DNA from: an uncultured Rikenellaceae bacterium
GTDB lineage: Bacteria; Bacteroidota; Bacteroidia; Bacteroidales; Rikenellaceae
Assembly (NCBI GenBank): GCA_949284665.1
Contig: CASDWR010000069.1
Location: 1-20,484, forward strand
DNA length: 20,484 nt
Direction: 5' to 3'
Shown piece after piece: positions 9,591-16,149 of the stretch (positions within the stretch are counted from its first letter, which is position 1; every line of letters begins with the position of its first letter). Made by a program: the position numbers and the translations under genes. The notes under the pieces were generated by a model that had not been told where the DNA came from, made no database searches, and worked only from the letters and a program-made list of their open reading frames with translations.

Positions 9591-11042
9591 TCATTTCTGC
9601 TGTCCACGGCCGCTGTCAAAGAACCGGATCAGATTCCAGACATTGAGATTGATTTCTGCAGCTTTTTCAAGCATCGGAACATACGGATTGAAGTCGTTAT
9701 CCACAACCCCCTTGTTGGAATCACGATTACTGGGATCGGTTTTAAGATTTTCGGGATCATTGTCCTGATAGGTAAACCAATGCCATCCCACACAATTTTT
9801 GCTTTTAAGCAATTCGATCGTAAAATTCTGATAAAAATACCCCCTGTCGAGTTGCGTATGCACATTCCAACCCGCACCCGTATTATTGGGCAGTCCCGAA
9901 TCTTCACCCTTGACATACCATTCGGTAATCAGGAACGGTTTCCCGGACCATTCGCCCCATGCGGCCATACGTTCCCGAGAAGGTTGCCAATGGCGATAGT
10001 GGTTAATGGAGATCACATCCATGTAGCGTCCGGCCACCTCAAAGATTTCAGGGCTTGTCAGTTCCTGGTTCCGTTCCTGATTGAACCTGCAACCAAGGAA
10101 CAAATGATTGGGATCGACTTTTCGAAGTGCCCGGGTTACCTTTTTCATGTAGGTCTCAAACACATAGGCATAGAACGCCCTTTCATCCGCTTGGGTTACT
10201 TCATCGAGCGTCGCACCGTCGTGTCCTTTTCGCCGGTCGAGCCAATCTCGGGCAGCCAGATACCCCGCTTCGTCCTTGGCGAGCAAGGTCAGATGGCGTC
10301 TGAGCATATCATCCGGCCACGGGAGTTCGTTATCGGTGAAATACCCCAGAAGGAACTTGTCGTCACGATATTGGGCAAGCGGAGCGATGCTTTTCTCGAC
10401 ATAGGTATCGAATTCGGGATCGAATACCATCGGGAGATCGAACCGATACCCTTGCCAACCCGCCACACGGTATTTGCCGCCGAACCGTTTGCGATGTTCG
10501 GCACGATAGTTCCCCATCGGGTTGACTATCACCGTATAGACCAAAGGCTGTTCCATGCGGCGGAGCAAGCCGACATTCGACCATGCACCGGCTGCATTGA
10601 AACCATACCCTTTCAGCATGGCGGTTTCCTGTTCTGCCCATTGTTCATCGGAACCGTACTTTCCCTTCAATGCACGACGCTGCCGGTCGGAAGAGCCGGG
10701 TCGATATACGGCGACCCCTTTGCAATAAAAAGGATAACCCTCCGGATCGATCAACCACCAGCGACCATCGATTTGTTGGGTACGGAAAAACCCCGTCGCT
10801 TCCTGCCGATTCGTCATCCAGCTTCCGTACTGATTGACTGGAGGAGACTTACGTTCCTTATAACCGGGGATCCGATCGTACGTTTGTGTCGAATAGCTCT
10901 TCCATTGGGGATCGCGGGCATTCTTTCGTGCCTCTACATCTATCATGGGAGCATGTTTCGATTTTTCCTGCGTGTTGCCCGCATACGGAATAATCCACCC
11001 AAGCATCATGATTGCTGCCAGGCGGTAAAAGTTTCGTTTCAT
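9591..11042 (-). CDS. Secreted clan GH-A glycoside hydrolase, GH50 agarase-like
   Basis: Predicted endo- or exo-acting retaining hydrolase with a TIM-barrel fold. The 483-residue product has a signal peptide (MKRNFYRLAAIMMLGWIIPY) without a clear lipobox, so it is probably periplasmic. Clan GH-A features are visible: LLGYFTDNELPW with Asn-Glu (candidate acid/base Glu239) and KPFLITEWYVKGED with candidate nucleophile Glu374. The stretches WWLIDPEGYPFYCKGV, KGYGFNAAGAWS and VGWHWFTYQDNDP recall beta-agarases of family GH50. Characterised GH50 enzymes are often much longer, with an N-terminal accessory domain; this one is essentially the catalytic barrel. The GH-A assignment is firm from motifs; the GH50 assignment is from memory of family patterns, and agar as substrate is not shown. 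It is followed by the GH3 gene on the same strand, so the two may act in sequence on one glycan. Confidence 0.75.
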   Translation of the reverse strand: MKRNFYRLAAIMMLGWIIPYAGNTQEKSKHAPMIDVEARKNARDPQWKSYSTQTYDRIPGYKERKSPPVNQYGSWMTNRQEATGFFRTQQIDGRWWLIDPEGYPFYCKGVAVYRPGSSDRQRRALKGKYGSDEQWAEQETAMLKGYGFNAAGAWSNVGLLRRMEQPLVYTVIVNPMGNYRAEHRKRFGGKYRVAGWQGYRFDLPMVFDPEFDTYVEKSIAPLAQYRDDKFLLGYFTDNELPWPDDMLRRHLTLLAKDEAGYLAARDWLDRRKGHDGATLDEVTQADERAFYAYVFETYMKKVTRALRKVDPNHLFLGCRFNQERNQELTSPEIFEVAGRYMDVISINHYRHWQPSRERMAAWGEWSGKPFLITEWYVKGEDSGLPNNTGAGWNVHTQLDRGYFYQNFTIELLKSKNCVGWHWFTYQDNDPENLKTDPSNRDSNKGVVDNDFNPYVPMLEKAAEINLNVWNLIRFFDSGRGQQK

Positions 11043-11582
11043 TTCGGTTATTTTATTTCGGGTTTTTGTTCTATGCTCTCTTTTTGTTCACTTTCCTGTC
11101 CATCTCTTCGTTTTTCTATTTTTCTCCCCTCCTTTCCTTTCTCTTCATAAGCCGTATTCTCCAAGGAATTTCTTTCCTCTCTTTATCTCGCCCCCTTTCT
11201 TCGTCTACTCCTTGTTTTCTATTGTTCTCTCCAAACCCCATATTCCACGATCCCGCGCTTTCTTGGGACATTCCGTTTCCCTGCCCGTTTCAGAAAACCG
11301 GCACCTCATCCATCCTTCTATACATAAAGACTGTTAACAAAAATAGGGGATTCCTGTCGGACCATATGAACCGATCGTACAATATTACTGAAACTATCAT
11401 TCAAAATCCGATTACGCGCTTTATCACCACCTCGAAACGATTCCGACAATCAGTCGATCCAAGCAGTTTCTCCCTCAACTGAAAATTGTGTCGCACCGTG
11501 CCTGACGACCACCTACTCCAAAACATTCGACTCTTCTACGTACCGGAGCGATTCTTATTACCAAAAACACTCCCCGTCCCTC
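11043..11582 (-). other. Long leader/intergenic stretch, purine-rich in the transcript sense
   Basis: No convincing gene is seen between the GH-A hydrolase start and the kinase terminator. From about 11043 to 11240 the plus strand is almost all C and T, so a minus-strand leader RNA would be strongly G/A-rich. Two ten-codon ORFs lie in this leader: 11116-11148 (MKRKERRGEK) and 11071-11103 (MDRKVNKKRA). Their Lys/Arg/Glu content may only reflect the base bias. The plus-strand frame over this stretch is low-complexity Phe/Leu/Ser and I do not accept it as a gene. A possible -7 box lies at 11338-11345. Confidence 0.5.
11338..11345 (-). promoter_or_regulatory. Possible Bacteroidetes -7 box for the hydrolase genes
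   Basis: Read on the minus strand the octamer is TATTTTTG, an exact match to the Bacteroidetes -7 consensus TAnnTTTG. At the expected distance upstream only a weak TTCA is present in place of the -33 TTTG. It would give a leader of roughly 290 bases before the GH-A hydrolase. Single octamers occur by chance, so this is tentative. Confidence 0.25.
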
Positions 11583-11615
11583 AAAAAAACAGGCTGCCTT
11601 TTCCAAGGCAGCCTG
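11583..11615 (-). terminator. Intrinsic terminator of the ROK kinase gene
   Basis: CAGGCTGCCTT (11590-11600) and AAGGCAGCCTG (11605-11615) form a perfect 11-bp GC-rich stem with a four-base loop. On the minus strand the stem is followed directly by seven T (complement of A at 11583-11589). It sits 27 bp after the kinase stop, which separates the kinase transcript from the downstream hydrolase genes unless read-through occurs. Confidence 0.9.
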
Positions 11616-11641
11616 CGACATATCTGCGATTCGTCATATCA

Positions 11642-12745
11642 TTATGCTTCTCCGTCCAGTTTCGCAAGCGCAAAAGCATAGGCACCGAGCGAAATCGCCA
11701 TACTTGCTCCGAGTTTCGAAGTAATCACGCCCACCCGTTTTTCAGGATCGTATACCACCTCGTCGTCCGATCCGAAGACTTTGATTTTTCGCTGATCTCC
11801 GCGAGCGAACCGGTCGAACTCGGTTTCGTCATCCAGATCATACACCTTCATCTGTACTCTGTCGAGTTTGTCGCCACCGAGGGTTTCGATTTGCGAACGC
11901 ATCTCCCGCAGCAGGGCAGGCATAATCAAATCATTCGAGCGAGTGATATTTCCCCCTATCACAATCAACCCATCGATCATGGTGACAGCCGTAGCCATGG
12001 CATCCCCGGCAATTTCGCCCATTTCGGCAAAAGCCTTAAGTGCAGCATCCCTGTCGCCTTCCAATTGTCCGCGAGCGATCTGACTAATCATATAGGGATC
12101 CAGATCCGGTCGTGTATCGCCGGAAAGTTCAGCATAAACTCTTTTGATCGCCCGGGCAGAAACACCCTCCTCAACAATCACGCCGGGCATTTTCTTGTGA
12201 CGCAGACAGAATGTCTCCACACACGAATTATCTCCGATATGCAACTTGTTGTCAGCTACGAATCCGAACCCGAATCCGGTACCGAACGTATATCCCAGAA
12301 GATTTCTGTATTGTTTTTCACTCCCTTTGCGACGCAGTTTTTCGTTCACTTCCGGCAATACCCCTGCCAAAGCCTCGCCATATGCGTACAAATCGGCATC
12401 GTTGTTGATGTATACCGGGATTCCGAAACGGGATTCAAGAAAGGCTCCCAAAGCCACCCCATCACGGAATGAAGGGAAATTTGGCAGATACCCGCCGATA
12501 ATTCCGTTGGGATAATCGGCCGGGCCGGGAAAGGCGAAACTGATGGCTACCGGTTTTTCCGACAACTGTTTTTTCACACGGGTAAAACCCTCCACCATCG
12601 TCATCAAACATTTTTCAAGGTTATCCGCATTCGAAGGCATGGAGATCGGTTCGGTTACGAATTTGTTTCCGCGTACGGCCCCGAATACGAAATTCGTTCC
12701 GCCGGCATCGAGAGTCAGTACGACTCGAGAATCAAATTGATACAT
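11642..12745 (-). CDS. ROK-family sugar kinase
   Basis: Cytoplasmic ATP-dependent sugar kinase of the ROK/ASKHA fold, 367 residues, probably phosphorylating a hexose freed by the neighbouring hydrolases. The ATP-binding phosphate-1 motif is LDAGGTNFVFGAV (Asp13). VYINNDADLYAYGEA carries the likely catalytic Asp116. GYTFGTGFGFGFV (151-163) is the glycine-rich loop that in most ROK kinases reads GTGIGGG. The zinc-binding CxCGxxGCxE motif of many ROK proteins is absent; HIGDNSCVETFCLRHKK stands there, so this is a divergent branch. No DNA-binding domain is present, so it is not a NagC/XylR-type repressor. It is somewhat longer than the usual 300-320 residues, with an insert near FARGDQRKIKVFGSDDEV. 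It has its own terminator and a separate upstream region. Substrate unknown. Confidence 0.85.
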   Translation of the reverse strand: MYQFDSRVVLTLDAGGTNFVFGAVRGNKFVTEPISMPSNADNLEKCLMTMVEGFTRVKKQLSEKPVAISFAFPGPADYPNGIIGGYLPNFPSFRDGVALGAFLESRFGIPVYINNDADLYAYGEALAGVLPEVNEKLRRKGSEKQYRNLLGYTFGTGFGFGFVADNKLHIGDNSCVETFCLRHKKMPGVIVEEGVSARAIKRVYAELSGDTRPDLDPYMISQIARGQLEGDRDAALKAFAEMGEIAGDAMATAVTMIDGLIVIGGNITRSNDLIMPALLREMRSQIETLGGDKLDRVQMKVYDLDDETEFDRFARGDQRKIKVFGSDDEVVYDPEKRVGVITSKLGASMAISLGAYAFALAKLDGEA

Positions 12746-13103
12746 AATATGTCAAAATATTTCTGATGATTCATTTCGGCAGTTGCACCCACCTATTTCG
12801 CTCGGAGAGAGATAATCAAAACAAACGATGCTGCCCTTTCACCCCGGCACGGTCTCCATGCCGACGGGAATTCTCCAACGGAAACGGAAGTACGGTGTCG
12901 AACTCTAACGACAAAAATAACAAGATTTTCCGATAAAACACGACTCCCGACCCTCATTTTTTCATGACAACGCCACGAATGTCGACCGAAAAAGTGTGCA
13001 ATCAAGCAACGGCACACCGCATCGGCAGCAATTCCGGACTAAAAACGACTTATCGGATATCCATAAAATCGAAAACTCGCGAAACCATTCCTTTTATTCT
13101 GAA
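12746..13103 (-). other. Intergenic stretch between AraC gene and ROK kinase
   Basis: No supported gene here. The 74-codon frame at 12793-13017 is Arg/Cys/His-rich, has no recognisable family and I reject it. A candidate -7 box for the kinase lies at 12912-12919. No clear intrinsic terminator is seen after the AraC stop. Confidence 0.5.
12912..12919 (-). promoter_or_regulatory. Possible -7 box for the ROK kinase
   Basis: The minus strand reads TATTTTTG, matching TAnnTTTG, about 167 bases before the kinase ATG. A proper TTTG -33 box at 19-21 bases is not present (CGTG at 19 bases). The same octamer occurs at 11338-11345. Tentative. Confidence 0.3.
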
Positions 13104-14003
13104 TCACCCATGAATTCGCAATTTGCGTGATTTTCGGTATTCGGAAGGAGAACACCCTTTTTGCCGTCGAAAAAATTTGGACGGTGTCGCCTGGTCGGAA
13201 AAGTGGAGCATGAGGGCAATTTCCTGTACGGACTTGTCCGTATCATCCAACAACTTGACAATTTCACCGATAAGCATGCGATTAATCATTCCCGAAACGG
13301 ACTCTCCAGTAATTCGGCGAACGATTCGACTCAGATATTGCGGTGTAATGCAAAGCAATGATGCATAGAATCCGACCGTATGTCCCTGTTGAATATACTG
13401 CGGCAACAAACGGGTGAATTGCATAAACAACTTGTCCATACGTCCCGATTCCGATTGCTCTCCTCCACTCCCCGTTCGATGCAGATACGAATCAGCGACA
13501 TCGAGCAAGAACATCCAAAAAGCGTTTTTCAGCATCTCGGAACGAAAGTAGTGCGATCTGTTTCGCAACACGGCCTCGATATTTTCGATTCGTTGCCAAT
13601 AACCTTCCATCGTGGCTCTCTCCTCGACGAATACAGGGCTTTTTTGGGTTTCGAGTATGTAAGAGAATGGGAAAGGGGGTTTATTTTTAATCAGATCGCT
13701 CAAGAAATTCTCTGTGAACAATAACTGACAAGCTTGCAGGTTTCGTGAAATGGAGATCAGTTCCAGTGGCATCACATCGAGGATATCGGCAAATCCGTTT
13801 CGGGAGAGAGAACAGGCACGGCCATCTATCCGAACATGCATCTCACCCTCGCGGACCAACAAAAAAGAGTGGACCCCTTCGAAAACCATGGGGGTCGAAG
13901 TCCATGTTTCGGCCGTTATTTTCCACAAAGCGAATCCCTCATCCGAAAAAAGGCAATAACGGCCATAAAGAGTCGTGAAATCCTTGAAATCCTTGAAATC
14001 CAT
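13104..14003 (-). CDS. AraC/XylS-family transcriptional regulator
   Basis: DNA-binding regulator of 299 residues. The N-terminal half is a cupin-like sensor region (FEGVHSFLLVREGEMHVRIDG). The C-terminal ~95 residues form the double helix-turn-helix of the family: GFYASLLCITPQYLSRIVRR (first HTH), then SVQEIALMLHFSDQATPSKF and FRRQKGCSPSEYRKS (second HTH and signature end). The gene is divergent from the efflux operon starting at 14420, the usual place for a regulator of such operons in Bacteroidetes, so control of that operon is the simplest inference. The GC-richer glycan genes lie on the other side and could also be targets. The first residues, MDFKDFKDF, come from a 9-bp tandem repeat. 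The start at 14003 follows a good promoter by about 19 bases. Confidence 0.92.
   Translation of the reverse strand: MDFKDFKDFTTLYGRYCLFSDEGFALWKITAETWTSTPMVFEGVHSFLLVREGEMHVRIDGRACSLSRNGFADILDVMPLELISISRNLQACQLLFTENFLSDLIKNKPPFPFSYILETQKSPVFVEERATMEGYWQRIENIEAVLRNRSHYFRSEMLKNAFWMFLLDVADSYLHRTGSGGEQSESGRMDKLFMQFTRLLPQYIQQGHTVGFYASLLCITPQYLSRIVRRITGESVSGMINRMLIGEIVKLLDDTDKSVQEIALMLHFSDQATPSKFFRRQKGCSPSEYRKSRKLRIHG
13977..14001. repeat. 9-bp tandem repeat at the start of the AraC gene
   Basis: The unit GAAATCCTT occurs 2.8 times in perfect tandem (13977, 13986, 13995) and ends at the start codon. On the coding strand it encodes the repeated DFK of MDFKDFKDF. The unit is a multiple of three, so slippage would add or remove three residues without a frameshift. 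Confidence 0.85.
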
Positions 14004-14021
14004 CCCTCATCTTCTTGGAGA

Positions 14022-14054
14022 CAAAGATAACCATTATAATGGAATTTCGGACAA
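14022..14054 (-). promoter_or_regulatory. Promoter of the AraC gene with embedded 12-bp palindrome
   Basis: Minus-strand -7 box TATCTTTG (14022-14029) matches TAnnTTTG. A TTGT (14051-14054) lies 21 bases upstream as a near match to the -33 TTTG. The spacer holds the perfect palindrome CCATTATAATGG (14031-14042), a plausible operator, possibly for autoregulation. The predicted leader is very short. Confidence 0.55.
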
Positions 14055-14195
14055 TCCGGCTGTTGCGGGAAAGAGTGCTCCATGACAATTCCATGAAGGA
14101 ATTACAGAAGGCCATTCCCCCTTACGGGACGAACCGGTTTTGCTGCGGGAGGCACATGCAACCCATGGACGGGACATAACGACCCTCAATGTTTC

Positions 14196-14273
14196 ATATC
14201 GACAAATATTGTTTCCAGATATTCCGATTCCCTAATAGAAACCGCAAACAGGTTTTATATTGACAAACACTGT
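14196..14273. repeat. Imperfect 17-bp direct repeat pair, candidate regulator sites
   Basis: ATATCGACAAATATTGT (14196-14212) and ATATTGACAAACACTGT (14257-14273) agree at 14 of 17 positions; all three differences are transitions. The starts are 61 bp apart, close to six helical turns, so both would face the same side of the DNA. AraC-family proteins often bind direct repeats of about this length. The sites lie between the regulator and the efflux operon. Function is inferred. Confidence 0.45.
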
Positions 14274-14419
14274 ACAAGGAGAGACAAACGATCCGAGACG
14301 ATTTCGTCGTTTGCGTCTGAAGCAATCGGACAACGACGGGCGACATGGGATCGTACCGATCGCACCCGACCCGCAGATAATGTCGGATCGGGTGGTAAAA
14401 TACGAAAAACTTATCAACC

Positions 14420-14848
14420 ATGTACATAAAAATGAATAGAAACAAATTTTTAAATGTCATGATTCCGGCAGGTATGATGGCATTGTTTATCTCGTCCTGT
14501 ACGGGTCGCTCCGTCTCGGAGAGGACAATCGACTATCCGATACTTGTCGTGACGACAGGCAACGAGACCCTGTACACCTCATATTTGGCAACGATCAGAG
14601 GGCGCCAGGATATCGAGATATACCCGCAGATATCCGGAAAAATCACAAAAGTATGCGTAAAGGAAGGAGAGGTGGTTCGAAAAGGGCAAACACTTTTCGT
14701 AATCGATCCGGTTCCCTACGAAGCGGCCTTGCGGGTTGCCGACGCCAATCTTGCCGCAGCCGAAGTGGGAGTCGAATCCGCACAACTCGACTACGAGAGT
14801 ACCAAAGAGTTGTATGAACATCAGGTCGTCTCGTCGGGCATAGTATGA
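14420..14848 (+). pseudogene. Truncated RND membrane fusion protein (AcrA-like), N-terminal third
   Basis: N-terminal remnant of the periplasmic adaptor of a tripartite efflux pump; 142 residues against the usual 350-400. It has a lipoprotein signal (MALFISSC, Cys27 from the first ATG; MNRNKF at 14432 is an alternative start), the first barrel strands, the lipoyl half-motif RGRQDIEIYPQISGKITKV, VKEGEVVRKGQTLFVIDPVP, and the first helix of the hairpin ending LYEHQVVSS. Family members normally continue into the second hairpin helix and further domains. Here the frame gives only G-I-V and a stop, and those bases read in another frame as RND pump sequence. The breakpoint is therefore near 14826-14838. 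Without the second lipoyl half and membrane-proximal domains it should not work as an adaptor. Confidence 0.9.
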
Positions 14849-16149
14849 CAGGAGGCAGCGGTTCTTCAAGCGGTATGTTGGTACTGCAACTCAAGGACTG
14901 GAGTGAACGGAGAGGCGAAGACCACTCTTCAACGGCAATCATGACACGGCTGAACGAAGACATGCGTCACATCACCGATGCTGAAGTTTTCGTCATGGCC
15001 CCGAGCATGATCGACGGTTACGGTACAGGTAACGCCGTCGAGTTATACCTGCAAGACCGGAAAGGGGGTGAGATTCGTGATTTCTACAACATCACCCAGA
15101 ATTTCCTTGCTGTCCTGAACAACAGGGAAGAGGTTATGTCGGCCTTCAGTTCTTTCAAAGTAGACTATGTGCAGTACGTAGTGGACATCGATGCCGCCAA
15201 ATGCAAACGAGCCGGGATCTCACCATCCGACATTCTGGATGTGATTTCGGGTTATTACGGAGGAATTTATGCTTCGAATATCATCCGGTTTTCGAAAGTC
15301 TACCGAGTAATCATTCAGGCCGATCCCGAATATCGCCTTGATCCGGGCTCGCTCGACAACATCTATTTCCGTGTCGGCGATAAAATGGCCCCTGCCAGCC
15401 AATACGTTACACTCACAAAAACTTACGGTCCCGAAGGGCTCAACAGGTTCAATCTTTTCAATGCCATTTCAATCAACGTCACAATAGCCGACGGGTACAG
15501 TTCGGGCGATGTGATTGCCGCCATATCCGAAGTGGCCGGCGAAACGCTTCCCGAAGGGTACAGTTACGAATTCGGCAGCTCCTCGCGAGAAGAACACGGT
15601 TCGAACAACACCGTCTTCATCCTTGTTGTTTGCGTCATTTTCATCTACCTATTGTTGTGTTCGTTATACGAGAGTTTCTTTGTGCCGTTCGCTGTCATTC
15701 TTTCCGTTCCGTTCGGTATTTTGGGTTGTTTCGCTGCCGCCAAAATCTTCGGTGTGGAGAACAACATCTATCTTCAAACGGGAATGATCATGATTATTGG
15801 CCTGCTGGCAAAAACCGCCATCCTCATCACCGAATATGCAGCACAACGTCGAGAAGCAGGCATGAGTATCGAAGAAGCAGCATACGATGCAGCAAAAGTT
15901 CGTCTGCGTCCGATTCTGATGACCGTCCTTACTCTGATCTTTGGCATGTTGCCTCTTTTGTATGCCACTGGCGCCAGTGCCAACGGGAACCGTACCTTGG
16001 GAGCCGGAATCGTAGGCGGCATGCTCATCGGCACGATCGCCCTGCTCTTTTTCGTCCCGCCGCTTTTCATCCTCATGCAACGCTTGCAGGAAAAATACGG
16101 ATTCATCATACACAGAAAAAATGAAGACCATGAACAACTTAATAGTTAA
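14845..16149 (+). pseudogene. Truncated RND efflux pump (AcrB-like), C-terminal ~40%
   Basis: C-terminal remnant of an inner-membrane RND multidrug transporter: 434 residues against about 1030-1060. It begins in the family motif normally around residue 600; in the pump frame the sequence before the ATG reads VGHS and continues MTGGSGSSSGMLVLQLKDW. Retained are part of the porter PC region, the docking region (FRVGDKMAPASQYVTL), and membrane helices 8-12, including the helix-10 Lys in GLLAKTAILITEYA (Lys323, equivalent to AcrB Lys940) and RLRPILMTVLTLIFGMLPL. Helices 1-7 with the helix-4 Asp pair of the proton relay are missing, so transport is not expected. The ATG overlaps the preceding stop as ATGA, so the fragment could still be translated. 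The end overlaps the outer-membrane factor start by 29 bp. Confidence 0.93.

Larger units (their letters stand above)
14004..14419. promoter_or_regulatory. Divergent control region between AraC gene and efflux operon
   Basis: 416 bp without a gene. It contains the AraC promoter (14022-14054), TCCATGA twice with 11-bp spacing (14079 and 14090), the inverted repeat AATTCC-ATGAA-GGAATT (14088-14104), and a 17-bp imperfect direct repeat at 14196 and 14257. GACAAA occurs four times (14020, 14201, 14262, 14283). I could not pick a convincing TAnnTTTG promoter for the plus-strand operon. Confidence 0.5.

Noticed and set aside
9522..11150. 542-codon plus-strand open frame
   Set aside because: Antisense to the GH-A hydrolase, whose catalytic motifs are clear; the plus-strand product has no family features and ends in low-complexity Phe/Ser/Leu.
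11012..11482. 156-codon plus-strand frame that resembles a membrane protein
   Set aside because: The Phe/Leu/Ser run comes from the C/T-rich stretch, and the frame starts inside the hydrolase gene. It has no family signature.
12793..13017. 74-codon minus-strand frame between AraC and ROK genes
   Set aside because: Arg/Cys/His-rich with no hydrophobic pattern or family match; likely chance.
14845..14848. ATGA overlap as evidence of a native two-gene design
   Set aside because: The last adaptor codons are out-of-frame pump sequence, so the overlap arose at the deletion joint.
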